NCBI RefSeq assembly: GCF_016808095.1
Contig: NC_068977.1
Coordinates: 11,592,479 to 11,656,478 of the forward strand
Source: Vigna angularis
Taxonomy: Eukaryota; Streptophyta; Magnoliopsida; Fabales; Fabaceae
Length of the DNA: 64,000 nt
Direction of reading: 5' to 3'
This document shows positions 45,883-56,236 of this stretch, piece by piece. Below the pieces are notes generated by a model. The model did no database searches. It was not told the origin of the DNA and saw only the letters and a list, made by a program, of their open reading frames with translations. The position numbers were made by a program, and so were the translations under genes. Each line of letters opens with the position of its first letter. The stretch's first letter is position 1.

Positions 45883-47659
45883 CTATTTGAACTTGGGTCC
45901 TGTCTTGTTAGTAGCAGGAGGTTGTTCCTTGGGAACCCATTTGTATTTTCCCTTTGGAACACCAACATTTCGGAAATAGAAATTTATAACATTGTGACCA
46001 AGTGTGTTGCAGTAAAAGCATGCATTAGTAGTAGGTTTACTCAGATCAATAAATTTCCTTAAGTTTATCCTATTACTTTTAGCCTTATAACCAATACCTT
46101 GTCTATAGATAGCTCTTCCAGATGATGTTAACACATCATCAAGATTTTCTTTGCCTTGTGTAAATTTAGCTAACGTGCTGGTTAAGTAATCAATTTTCTC
46201 AAGGTGTACTGGAAAATTTTCACATTCTTTCTCAACAATTTGTATCTCGGTCTTGACTGTCTTCGCAGATTTCAAAGCATTTTCAAGACCTTTTTCAAGC
46301 TTTTCATTATCCTCTACTAGATTATCAATTCTATATTTATAGTCTCTTCTCTCAAAGGATAATCGATTCACCTTATACTGGAGTCGCATGGCTTCTGCAT
46401 GTATCTCCTGAAATCCATCCAACAACATGATGTACTTGACCTCTATCGGTTCATTTTCAAATTCACTATCACTGTCATCATCAGAGTGTGCAAAGCCTGC
46501 CATGAAACATAAATTTGACTCCTCCTCAACGCTACAATCATCATCACTTGAAAAGTCTTCATCACTGTTTTCCCAAGCAATATATGCTTTCCTTTGCTTC
46601 CTATTCTTGTCATGAGGATACTTGGTATGACCAACCTTTCATGAAGAGCCTGCCATGAATTCTTTCTGTTTGTTCTTCAAGTTTGGACAGTCAGGCTTGA
46701 TATGACCATCCTTTCCACATTCATAACATTGTACAACGTTGCTTCTTGAGCTCTTCTTTCCTCCTCTTGAAAAGCCTGCATTGTTAGTTGCAGAATTTTT
46801 ATTCTTCATGAATCTGTTAAATTTTCTCACCATCATATTTATGATTTCCATTTTTGGTACTTCTGCATCTGATTCAGCTTTGGGTTCAAGATTCTTTGTA
46901 ACTTTCTTACTTGTAGCCTTTAGAGCAATTGATTTCTTTTCTTCAATTTCTTCTTCCTCCTTTAGCCTTCCAAGCTCCAATTCATGTTCTCTGAGTTTTC
47001 CAAATAAGGTGGCCATGTCCATGTTGGTCAAGTCTCTTGATTCAAATATTGTAGTGACTTTCGGCTGCCAGTTTCTGTTGAGGCTTTTCATGATCTTTAT
47101 GTTGATTTCTTCTTTATCAAACACTTTCCAGAGAGCCATAAGGTGATTGACTATGTGTGTGAATCATTTCTGTACTTCATAGATAGTCTCTCTCGCTTTC
47201 ATTCTGAACAACTCATACTCTTGTATGAGAGAATTCTTTTTGGCCCTTTTCACTTCATTTGTTCCTTCATGTGTGACTTCAAGAACCTCCCACATTTCCT
47301 TAGGAGTTTTACATTGGAAAATCTTGAAAAATTCATCCATGGTTAGTGCTGATGCAATCATATTTCTAGCTTTAACATCATATTTCTAGCTTTAACATCA
47401 TATTTCTAGCTTTAACATCATATTAAGCTCTTCGGTTCTTATCTTGAGTCCACTCTAAAAAAATTTTAAAAACAACTTTTCCATTTAAAACATGAGTGGG
47501 CTCATATGGACCGTTTAGAGTTGCATCCCAAACTCCTTTATCAACCGATTCAAGAAAAAATTGCATCCTTATTTCCCAAAAAGCATAATTTTCTCCAGCA
47601 AATGGTGGTGGTCTATTTGTCGAAGCACCTTCACCAAAGGTTTGAGAATTGAAAGCCAT
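45883..47659 (-). pseudogene. F2 gag, copy 1, broken
   Basis: The start MAFNSQTFGEGASTNRPPPF (47659) is the F2 counterpart of F1 gag. The UBN2-like core continues with ENYAFWEIRMQFFLESVD and QEYELFRMK, then the zinc knuckle CYECGKDGHIKPDC (near 46720), an acidic linker, a helical region (YKVNRLSFERRDYKYRIDNL) and a second, degenerate knuckle starting CFYCNTLGHN and ending KYKWVPKEQPPATN. Breaks: a 20-bp unit triplicated at 47358-47425, stops near 47455 and 47160, a stop near 46640 and frame changes at 46440-46640. It would encode the capsid-like protein of F2. After its end (45883) comes TTTTAATTGTTGTGCAG, which resembles the gag/pol splice acceptor of F1. Confidence 0.8.
47358..47425. repeat. 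20-bp unit triplicated in F2 gag
   Basis: CATATTTCTAGCTTTAACAT occurs three times head to tail. The net gain of 40 bp shifts the gag frame. Confidence 0.95.
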
Positions 47660-47737
47660 TTTCCACAATCAGTCGATTTAACGAAAATAGTAATCGACTA
47701 GTTTTTCAAATATTTTATGAAAACCAGCTCTGGTGCC

Positions 47738-47930
47738 AAATTTTAAAATAGAATAGCTCAATTTCTCACACCAAGCGGGGGGTGAATGGGTGAAGTATAA
47801 AAAATAAAACTTTCAAAAACTTTTTCACCAAAAGATATGCTTTTAACCTCTTCTTGAAACGAAAGTTAAAATATTTTCAATGCAGCGGAAATTTAATCGA
47901 ATGCGTATAAAGTATAATCGATTTAAATTT
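47738..47930 (-). repeat. F2 copy 1 5' LTR remnant
   Basis: It shares TTTCTCACACCAAGxxGGGG and AATCGAATGCGTATAAAGTAT with the other F2 LTRs. Similarity ends near 47930 and the flanking sequence is unrelated, so most of this LTR is deleted. Confidence 0.7.
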
Positions 47931-49029
47931 AATACAGGTCAAAGTTGAACAATAACTCTTCGAAAGGAGTTATGGTGACAGAAAATATAAAGTAATGAAC
48001 AAGACAATCAAGAAAATAAATCTTAAGAAAAAATGTTAGACACACAAAAAGAATTACCTAAAGAAAGACACTAGAATAGATGAACAAAACCAAAACCAAA
48101 TAGAGTAGAGAGAGATTACTTTTTGTCTTCACAAACACCGAGCTAATAGTGCAATGTGAGCAGAGGCAATATGTCTTGTCAAAAGTGTCATTTCCAAGTG
48201 TCATGTTCAAGTGTCATAGCAAGTCCAAGTGTCATGTCCAAGTGTCATGTCAAAGTGTCCTGTCAAAGCAATTTTTGCTTTTCACCTTTACTTTTAGTTT
48301 AGCTTATACTTTTTTGTTTATACTTTTTTGTTTTCCCCCAAAAGTTAGAAATGGAGAATTTGTTTTAGTAGCTTAGAGTCCATGAGTCAAAAAATGGGAG
48401 AATTCTTACTAGAATCAAAATAGAGCATGAAACTCAAAGAAACACAAGAGAAACATAACTCTAAGAACTTGTCAATGGTCTAATGACAAGCATGAACTCT
48501 AATATACAAATAAAAAACACTCAAATGGATGTATATAGTGTAATTTTGAAATCCGAGTGGAACATATTTTTTTTTGTGATTTTTGCAAAGCTCAAACTAA
48601 GAGAAAATGATGTAGAAAAGACAACACATGACTCTAAACAACATGGATGGAAATAAAAATAATAATGACCCAAGATTGACATAAAAGTAGAACCAAATAT
48701 ATGAAGAAAGACTCAACAAAAATATAAAATCAAACTACAACACTTGTATATGGAAACATAGTGGTAAAAATCGAATGGTTCTAAGAAGAACAAACTAGAA
48801 CCATAAAAACAAAATGTATGGACGTAAACAATGGAAGACAATAAAGAACAATACAAACCATATAATATTTGACCTTTAATACAAGGCCTAAAAGGAATCC
48901 TATACTACTTGATCGTTAATGCATGGTAATGACCCATGATAATAAGAGCTCAGACCCACCTTCCACATTCACAACCATTAGTAAAATTTACCTTCATACA
49001 TAATATCATTATAACCTTACTGCACACTA
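47931..49029. other. Intergenic DNA with a short AAGTGTCATGTCC minisatellite (48175-48265)
   Basis: Six or so degenerate units of (C)AAGTGTCATGTC, 13-14 bp each, lie at 48175-48265. The rest is A-rich sequence without a supported gene. The final bases may derive from the 3' side of the P450 gene but I cannot read coding sequence there. Confidence 0.55.
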
Positions 49030-49166
49030 AAAAATACTTCTTCTAGATCCAAATGGTATCAACTCAAAGTCATGCCCTTTCAGATCTATGTTGTTTCCCT
49101 CAAATCTCTCTTGGTAAGAACTTTTCTGCATCATCCCAAGCATATGGGTCTCACATAATAGTCCAT

Positions 49167-51265
49167 CACTAGGGCAGTGAAGGGAAACGACATCGATTGT
49201 TTTTGACAATATGTTTTGGTTGTGAAATCGAGGCATATACAGACGAGGTAAAAGATGTGAGACTTTTGGCCTCGGTTCCAACTGAGGTAATATCTCAAAG
49301 GATACTGCCTCGGTTCTTCAACAACCGAAGTAGTAAGGGAGAAAAAAAAGGGGACCTATGGCACCGGTTCTAGGTTGAACTTCTGCCAAAGCCCCTTTGT
49401 TTTTTTAAAAAAAAAATCAGTATTGGAGAAAGAACTGAAATTAAAGATGCTTCAGATGATCCTTCGGTTATTACTAGAGAGCTCCAGCGATTGAGTTCTG
49501 AGGCTGAGAATTTCAAAATAATGGGAGAATCTGCAAAAGCAGAAGTTCTAGGAACAATGTCCGAGATTGAACAGACAAAAACCATGATAAGAACGGCTAA
49601 AATCAGATTGGTTGCTGCCAGGAAAATGAAAGAAGCTGCAGAAACTTAGTAAGTTAATAAATTAAGAGTAATTGTACCAATTGAAATGGAATAAGGCTTG
49701 GAAGAAAACGGGAATAAAGTTTGGAAGAAAAATGCATTTGCTGAATCCAACACGTAAATAAATTGAACCATTGAAATGAAATAAATAAAATAAGCAAGGC
49801 TTGAGCTGAACATTGATGTAACTGAGAGTGGATGTGACACTTGCAATGAAAATGTTGGAAGTGGATGTAGCTTTTTAGAAATAAAAAATAAAAAAAATTC
49901 CTTTCACCAAGGCATGACACCTTTGCTAACGTAAAGCCTTTCTCCAAAATGAAAGATGCTCCCTTGCAGCCGTGACAACAACTTCCCAGCGTGCAGCTCC
50001 TTGTGGCAGTGCTCTCCTCTTCGGTGACGGCTGGCTCCTCACACGTCCAACCCTTGCTTTCTTCAATTTAGAATCAAAACTAAAACCTTGTTACTTCCAG
50101 GACGTGACAGCAGCTTCCAAGATGAAAGATATGAATCCCCTAAATTTCTACTGGAATCAAAAGGAAATAAAGAACCAGTGCAAAAAAATGCTAGCCGAAA
50201 CAACGTGTTTCTCTCATTTCCGTAACAGCCCCCAAGGTGGCGGCTCCCACACACGTCCCTCCTTTATCTACATAACAAGCAATGACTTAAGCAACATAAC
50301 AAGCAGACTTGGAGACCTAACCCAGAAATGCAGATTCAAGAACAAACAAAAAAAATTGAATATCATTAAGACCTTTAATCAAACAGTTCATAAGCAAAAA
50401 CTGAACTATTGAAACCAGCCAAGCAATGCTCCACCAGTGGCGCACCAACATGTTCGAAAATATCTAGCTGAAAAACCAGATCTGAAAGTGCATCAAACAC
50501 CGAAATCAATAATTGTGAAGAAGCGAGAAAGGCAAGAGCGACCTTCGTCCTTAAGCTGAAAATGGGGAAGAAGCACCAACGACGGCAGTGGCAGCTGGGC
50601 AACGACGACAACCGGGGCGACGACGACAGACTGGGCGACGATAGCAGACTGGGCGACGACGACGACGACTGCAGGGACGAAGGCCGTGAGGGAGAACGAA
50701 GAAACTTCAGCTTCTACAAGATGAAGAAGAGAGGCCGCGAGGAAGGAGGAAAACGAAGGTTCAGCCGAGGAAGAAAATGGAGGTTCAACAGGTGGTGATG
50801 GCTAGAGAGAAAATGCAGTAGAGGGAGGAAATGCACAGCAGAAGCGGAAGAAAGAAGATGCACAGTAGGTTAAGTGGCTACGCCAAAAAGTGTGAGTGAG
50901 GATATGCTTCGGGTATTCAACTAACCGATGCCTTAGCTCCAAACATATGCTTCGGTTCCACCAATTAACTGACGCAATAGCACAGTCCTGAGTGGTTTGC
51001 AGTGGGGTTGCAGGGTGTGGCAAGCCTATAGACATCGGGTCTGCTACCAACCGATGCAATAGGACCTTTTCTAAAAAGTTGTCAGCCAAAAGTCTGATTT
51101 GCAGGACGCCATACAGAAGGATAGGCATCGGTTCTGCAGCTAACAGATGCAGTATGCTTCTTCCACCTCGGGTTTCTCTAAACCGAGGTATATACTTCTT
51201 TATGATTCGGTTTTTGCTTAACCGAAGCTTATATGACGCGTCAGTAACCACTTTTTCTACTAGTG
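49167..51265. mobile_element. Non-autonomous CACTA transposon (2.1 kb) inserted in the P450 gene
   Basis: The left end is CACTAGGGCAGTGAAGGGAA and the right end (inverted) is CACTAGTAGAAAAAGTGG. Both are flanked by CAT (49164-49166 and 51266-51268), the 3-bp duplication expected for CACTA elements. Subterminal regions carry repeated CCTCGGTT/AACCGAGG words, as in the CACTA copy at 60090-61870, whose inverted right end (CACTAGTGTAGTAAAGGGAA) matches this left end. No transposase is present. It contains a captured host exon (49421-49648) and GACGACGAC-rich tandem units near 50590-50680. Other open frames inside have no homology. Confidence 0.88.
49421..49648 (+). pseudogene. Captured exon of a WEB-family (DUF827/WEMBL-like) host gene inside the CACTA element
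   Basis: The plus-strand frame reads TRELQRLSSEAENFKIMGES, then AKAEVLGTMSEIEQTK and RLVAARKMKEAA, the coiled-coil signature of the WEB family (WEAK CHLOROPLAST MOVEMENT UNDER BLUE LIGHT and relatives, PF05701 from memory). Those proteins help organise light-driven chloroplast movement. Only about 75 residues are present. They are bordered by a splice-acceptor-like TTAAAAAAAAAATCAG before 49421 and a perfect donor GTAAGT after 49648, so one exon with its intron edges was taken up. Read on, the frame stops at once. The fragment lies in a transposon lacking transposase, the Pack-CACTA pattern. The family assignment is by motif memory, not search. Confidence 0.7.
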
Positions 51266-52034
51266 CATGTATCACCTTTGAGTTTTTAGGAATGAAAAAG
51301 TCTTCAACCATGCAATCTTCCTTGGACTCGTGTCCTATCAACAACGATGCCATTGAATGCAACCTTAGGCTTTCCTTTATAACCATGTCCAAATACTCTA
51401 ACTTCTCTAAGTATGATTCTTCTACCTTCCTCTCCATACTCACCATGCTTTCCAGTTCCATTTGGAGTTTCTTCATCACCCTTGGATTCTTTAGCAGCTC
51501 CGAAAGTTCTCACTCTATTAGCAGAAGTATCTAACCAGCCAACATTTCCTTTTCAAAATAAAATAAAATAAAATAAGTGTGAAAGAAGAATGAGAGTTTC
51601 AATCCAACTAATATATGGCACTGTGAATAAGAAGACAAAAGATAGAAAACTGATACAGTTAGTGTAATGATAAATCATTGGGCTAGATTGCTAACATCAA
51701 CTAACTCAATAATAAGGACTTTGGGGTAGTTTATGTAAAGAATTTGATCTTTTTCTATGTAATGGTACTAAGCAAATGATTGAGTTTGATGTTTAAAACA
51801 TATGTTCGAGGAAAAAAAAAGACTCAACCATTTTGTGTATATCCCTTACCAGCAATATGGCTTTGATATTGGGTCTTTCATCACAGTACTTCGATTCTTC
51901 AGTACGAGTCGCAACATGACATCGACAAAGTCCTTCACCTCATTCTCCCCCTTCTTTGATTCAAAAGTTGCATGAACTTCACACATGTCATAATAAGTTA
52001 TTATAGAAAACATTTTTTCAGTAGTGTTCACCTT

Positions 52035-52681
52035 TTTTTGTTACTCAGGGTACACAGAGTTACTGTATATAAACCATTCAAAAGGATTGAAACTAAACAA
52101 TGTAGCATAAGATCACTTTTTCAACACAAAGCTAAGTAAGTGGATTATTAGGAGAATGTTGCAGGAGGGTTTGGAATATTTTAAGAACATTTGTATGCGT
52201 GAAAACTTAAACGCCAAGCTCAACTGTGCTGTGTAGTTGAAGAACACAGCATGAGTAACTTTGTTAACATACATACTGACTCAATTACTTTAATTCGTAG
52301 TAAAGATTAGTTTCTATCCAGAGAAGGAAATGCATGTTTAATGGGTTCTTGAATTATTTAAGACAAAGCAACAGAACTGCAGCAACTTTTCATTAATTCT
52401 CATCCATTCATTTCTGAAATCAGAAGTCAAAAATATAGGATGATGAATCTCAAAAAGCAATATAACAATTGAGAATTGGTTCGATCACCAGGCTAGTTTG
52501 TATGAAGAGCATCCGTTAGGAGATGTCAATTCATTAAATATATCAAATATATCTCCATACATCAAGGGATTAAGCTCTAGCTTTCCACAGAAGATACTCC
52601 GGACAACAAAAAGAGAAAAGGAAATGGGAATTTGGTTTAAGTACAAAGCAACAAAGTGGGGTGGTTACAAATTATGGAAAC
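52035..52681. other. Gap between the P450 remnant and RBCS; RBCS 3' flank
   Basis: The 5' half of the P450 gene would be expected here but cannot be read. The part next to 52681 is the RBCS 3' UTR and terminator region on the minus strand. No other feature is supported. Confidence 0.55.
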
Positions 52682-53378
52682 TTAGTAGCCTGGTGGCTTG
52701 TAGGCAATGAAACTGATGCACTGGACTTGACGAACGTTGTCAAAACCAATGATACGGACGAAGCCGTCGGGGTGGGCAGTGCTGGCCTCTTGAACCTCCT
52801 TCAAAACCTGAGAAGAATCAGTGCACCCATACATAGGCAGCTTCCACATGGTCCAGTACCTTCCATCATAGTATCCAGGTGACCTGTTGTTCGCACGATG
52901 TGGGAAAGCGTCCTATAAACAAACACATCATTACCATCAAAACTCAAAACTAAAATTCAACCAAAGGGCTTCCAAGAAATTTACCGTTGCATTTAACTCG
53001 AATTCCAAGCAAGGGACCCATCCGCTCCTAAGAAGGTAGTCTACTTCCTTAGCAAGCTGTTCCTGAGTCAGGTCTGGCAGGTAAGACAGAGTCTCGAACT
53101 TCTTCTTCCCAACTGTCGGCCACACCTACCCATTTCCATCATGATTTCAGTAACCTTTTCTATACCCTAAACATCCATCTAACATATAATTCCAATCGAT
53201 TTCTTACCTGCATGCATTGCACTCTTCCACCGTTGTTTGCAACCGAAGTAATGTCATTGTTTGTCTTCCTGGTTGGGAACCCACCCAAGGACTTCAGCCC
53301 AGTGAACGGAGCCACCATGCCGGCACCGGCACGGTTAACGGTGGTAACAGCCGGAGAGGAGATCATTGATGAAGCCAT
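52682..53378 (-). CDS. RBCS: Ribulose bisphosphate carboxylase small subunit, chloroplast precursor
   Basis: The small subunit of the carbon-fixing enzyme RuBisCO, made in the cytosol and imported into chloroplasts. Three exons: 53378-53208 (57 codons), 53125-52985 (47 codons) and 52912-52682 (76 codons plus TAA), all GT-AG and in phase 0, 180 residues. The transit peptide [20 protein letters not shown] to GGRVQC is typical of legumes; the mature protein starts [20 protein letters not shown], and intron 1 follows codon MQ as usual. The C-terminal half has [20 protein letters not shown] and [20 protein letters not shown]. One oddity: between EFEL and NRSPG the usual plant GFVYREH loop is replaced by [11 protein letters not shown], two residues longer. 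The upstream region has a light-responsive I-box/G-box/I-box array. The gene looks intact. Confidence 0.96.
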
Positions 53379-53450
53379 TTCCTTCACCTTCTTACTTCTG
53401 AATCACTTGCAGTTCTGCTGCTAGATGGCCAAGCTTCTTCTCCTTCTTGC

Positions 53451-53655
53451 TATATATAATAGTGTGATCTGTTCAGTATTAATCCAATGGTTTCAAATGG
53501 AAGGGATCTGTTCCTGACATGTTACAACCGTTGGATTCTATAAGTGATGACATTACAGCATATTGTCCACACGAGTAAGGAAAATATTTGAATGGTAGCC
53601 TTATCGTTAGGTACCATGTGGAACTGACACGTGGAACAGGTTCCATTATCTTATC
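53451..53655 (-). promoter_or_regulatory. RBCS: RBCS promoter: TATA box and I-box/G-box/I-box array
   Basis: On the minus strand GATAAG at 53655-53650 (I-box), CACGTG at 53633-53628 (G-box), GATAAG at 53605-53600 (I-box) and TATATATA at 53458-53451 lie in that order upstream of the ATG at 53378. I-box and G-box together form the conserved light-responsive module of RBCS promoters. Confidence 0.85.
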
Positions 53656-53659
53656 CCTT

Positions 53660-54574
53660 CCTTGGAAGAACGTAAATGTGTGATGCTGGTGGAATTGATA
53701 TTTTTTGTGAGTGGTTTGTACTAATGTGCCTTCATTCCATATTGGCCAAACATATTATGTGATTATCATTTCTCATGCATGTTTTATTTTATTACTCGTG
53801 TATGTAAGAGAATACCCTTTGTCTTGTCCCTTTGTTTCAGTAACGTTTTATATTTTAAGGTGAATGTGTATTGAAAAAAAAATCAAGAGAACCACCATAT
53901 CAGCTGACAGATTTTATCCCTTTTGTTTGGTAACTGAAAAACTTACTTCAGTGAGGGAATCCTTTTAGTATTGCTCAAAATATTCATTACAGTACGTTTT
54001 GTTATGTTAAGATATGTTTGAATGTAACAGTAGTAAAGTAGATAACCAGAATGTGTATATGGTGTAGAAGGGTTGGTAGATGATGGGCTTATCATGCTTG
54101 GTTGATTAATGGCCAAGCATACGCTTCAAAGATATAATTTGGTCATAACTAAATCAATGCCCTCAAACCTTATACCGTAAAGTGCATTGCATATAAGCTA
54201 ATAGCAATAAAGCACAAATTAAAAGTCAAGAATTACATGAAGTTCAAAGGATGTGACCCTCATAATTTAATCAGGCAAAATATGAGAAGAGCTGCCAATA
54301 AAATACTGCAAATTTTCGGTGTGTAAGTTTATGATTATGCTTGAAGAACTGATATAGTGTTTTAGATGAAATTGGTTAATGGTTTAGAATTTCACATATG
54401 GAGTGGTAAAATTGTTAGTTTGTTGTAAAATTCTGTTCACATGTTAGTTCCAGTGAATTTTTCGAAGAAACTCTTGGTTTATTTATTCTTGAAGAGATCA
54501 TGGTTCGATATTTCTTCCGAGCACAATTTGTCTTGTATGGATTTTTCTCATACTTAGTCCCCACCAAATGAAAG
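53660..54574. other. Distal RBCS upstream region and intergenic DNA
   Basis: Unique-looking AT-rich sequence with no supported gene or repeat. Confidence 0.5.
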
Positions 54575-56148
54575 CAAATATCTACATGTAGAGGGTGCTT
54601 CTATTAATAGATCCCCACTATTTACTAGTGAAAATTCTGCATTTTGAAAAGTTAGAATGTAAATATTTATTGAGTCAGTTGATGTTGATATTGGGGAATT
54701 TGTTATGCATGGTCCTTTTGTTCCTACTATTACAATTAACAATATGCAACCTAAATCTCGTGATCGGTGGACTACTGAAGAAAGGAGGAAAGCTCAACAA
54801 GATGTAAGAGCTCGTAACATTATTTCATCTGCTTGAACTGTCGAAAAGTTTTATAGGATATATGTTTGTAAGATTGCTCAAAAAAATATGAGAAGTGCTG
54901 AGAGTAACCCACAAAGGTACATATGATGTTAAGAGAGCCATAAGAATTACCTTAATCCAGGAATACGAGATGTTCAAGATGAAGCAAGGAGAAATTATCT
55001 CAGATGTTTAAAAATGCTTCACCAACATCGTCAACCATCTCATACGACTAGGTAAGTCATTTGGGGTTGATGAGCTTAACATAAAAATTTTAAAATCTTT
55101 AGACAGGTCTTGGCAACCAAAAGTGACTGCAATTTTTGAGTCATAAAATTGCAACACAATAACCATGGTGAAATTATTCGAAAAGTTAAGAGAGCATGAA
55201 CTTGACCTTGGAAGACTAGACGAAGAAGAAGGAATAACCAAGAAAAAGTCTCTAGCCTTCAAATATGAGGTAGAAAAGAGTAAGAGCAAAATAGAAGATG
55301 AAGACTCGGAAGAAGAAGAAAAATTAAGTCTCCTAATCAAAAGGCTCAACAGGTTCATGAAATCAAAAGGCAAAAGAAGATTCAAATACGAAAAGAGAGA
55401 AAATCAAAGATCTTCCTTAAACTACAAATGCTACGATTGTAGAGAAAAGGGGCACTTAAAAGTTGACTATCCAAATCAAAAGAAGGGTGAAGAAAAGAAA
55501 GAAAAGAGAAACTTCAAGAAGAAGAAAGCTACATCGCATGGGATGATGACAACAAAACAATTTCTGACTTGAGCGATTCTGATGAAGAAGCAAAAATTTA
55601 TTTGATGGCAGATGACAACATAGTTGGAAGCCAAGTAAGTACTTCTAGCGATTCTGAAAACTCTATTGAGTATGATAGTGAAGATGAATTGCTTGATACT
55701 TATGCTGCTTTATTAGTTGAATCTAAAAAATTAGGTATAGCTCATAAGAAATTGAAAAGGGATTTTAAAGAGCTAAAATTGAATTTTGAAAATATTCTTG
55801 AAGAAAATAAAGATTTGAAAAATAAAATTTTATATTATGAAAAAGGTAAATATACTAGTAGTGATGAATGTTTATCTTGTGTAAATTATAAGAAACTACT
55901 AGATAAAACAACCTTAGGAGAATGTAGTAAAAATGTTGAAGAAAATAACAAGGTTGTTAAAAAATAAGTATGTTCCTAGAAATAAAAGTAAAAATAAAAA
56001 TCAAAGAACCCATAGAGTTTGGGGAGAAAAAGGAAATACTTATAGCAACACAAATGTTTCATGTTTTTATTGTATGAAAAAGGTTCATACTTCAAAAAAA
56101 TGTAAAATTAAGCATTATGGTGTTCCAAGTGGTAGATATGTTTGGGTT
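54575..56148 (+). pseudogene. Gag of the old F1 copy
   Basis: It aligns with F1 gag along its length: an N-terminal part with many stops (54590-55160), a clear middle (MVKLFEKLREHELDLGRLDE near 55165), a zinc knuckle CYDCREKGHLKVDY in which the last cysteine is tyrosine (near 55430), the acidic linker and helical region (LLDTYAALLVESKKL) and a second knuckle CFYCMKKVHTSKKC (near 56068) that keeps the first cysteine lost in the younger copy. A run of KLNFENILEENKDLK codons is shortened relative to the younger copy. It ends at the same place, WVVK then TGA at 56155. It is useful for judging which changes in the younger copy are new. Confidence 0.82.
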
Positions 56149-56236
56149 GTAAAATGATTCAAAATTTTCAATCTAACCTAAAGGACCCATAAAGTTGTTT
56201 GGTACCTAAATAACTTATTTGTTTTTTTTTTTGCAG
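56149..56236 (+). other. Possible 88-nt gag/pol intron in the old F1 copy
   Basis: The donor GTAAAATG and acceptor (a T-run followed by GCAG, then GAATTATC) correspond to 32417-32329 in the young copy, with nearly the same length. It is retained in this copy although two other segments with splice-like borders are absent. Confidence 0.45.

Larger units (their letters stand above)
41929..47930 (-). mobile_element. Copia-like element F2, copy 1: gag and 3' ORF without pol, both LTRs truncated
   Basis: On the minus strand: 5' LTR remnant (47930-47738), primer site GGCACCAGAGCT (near 47736), gag (47659-45883), a promoter-like spacer, the 3' ORF (45288-44199), a polypurine tract (complement of ATCTCCCCCTT, 43160-43170) and 3' LTR 43159-41929. 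No protease, integrase or RT sequence lies between gag and the 3' ORF, so the copy is either a deletion or a non-autonomous form. The 3' LTR lacks its last about 95 bp compared with copy 2 and the 5' LTR keeps only about 190 bp. Confidence 0.8.
49030..52031 (-). pseudogene. Cytochrome P450 (CYP71-clan type) pseudogene split by a CACTA element
   Basis: An intact relative would be an ER-anchored haem monooxygenase; the substrate cannot be told. Visible parts: end of exon 1 (52031-51850) with KKGENEVKDFVDVML, then after a frame slip sequence matching SKYCDERPNIKAILL before a GTAAGG donor. Exon 2 (from 51548) has the I-helix LDTSA, then LQMELESMVSMERKVEES, the K-helix KESLRLH and EDFFIPKNSKVIH. 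At 51266 the CACTA element interrupts. Coding resumes at 49166 with AWDDAEKFLP in one frame and, after a one-base insertion, ERFEGNNIDLKGHDFELIPF with FGSRRS. The haem-binding cysteine and everything after it are missing, as is the N-terminal half. Stops and frameshifts outside the transposon show it is dead independently of the insertion. Confidence 0.85.

Noticed and set aside
49025..49029. CACTA at 49025 as the left end of the transposon in the P450 gene
   Set aside because: P450 coding sequence (ERFEGNN...PFGS) lies between 49030 and 49166; the end at 49167 gives a matching CAT duplication and matches the end of the other CACTA copy.
49972..50412. 146-codon plus-strand ORF inside the CACTA element
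   Set aside because: No recognisable domain, no splice or promoter context and no match in the sister CACTA element.
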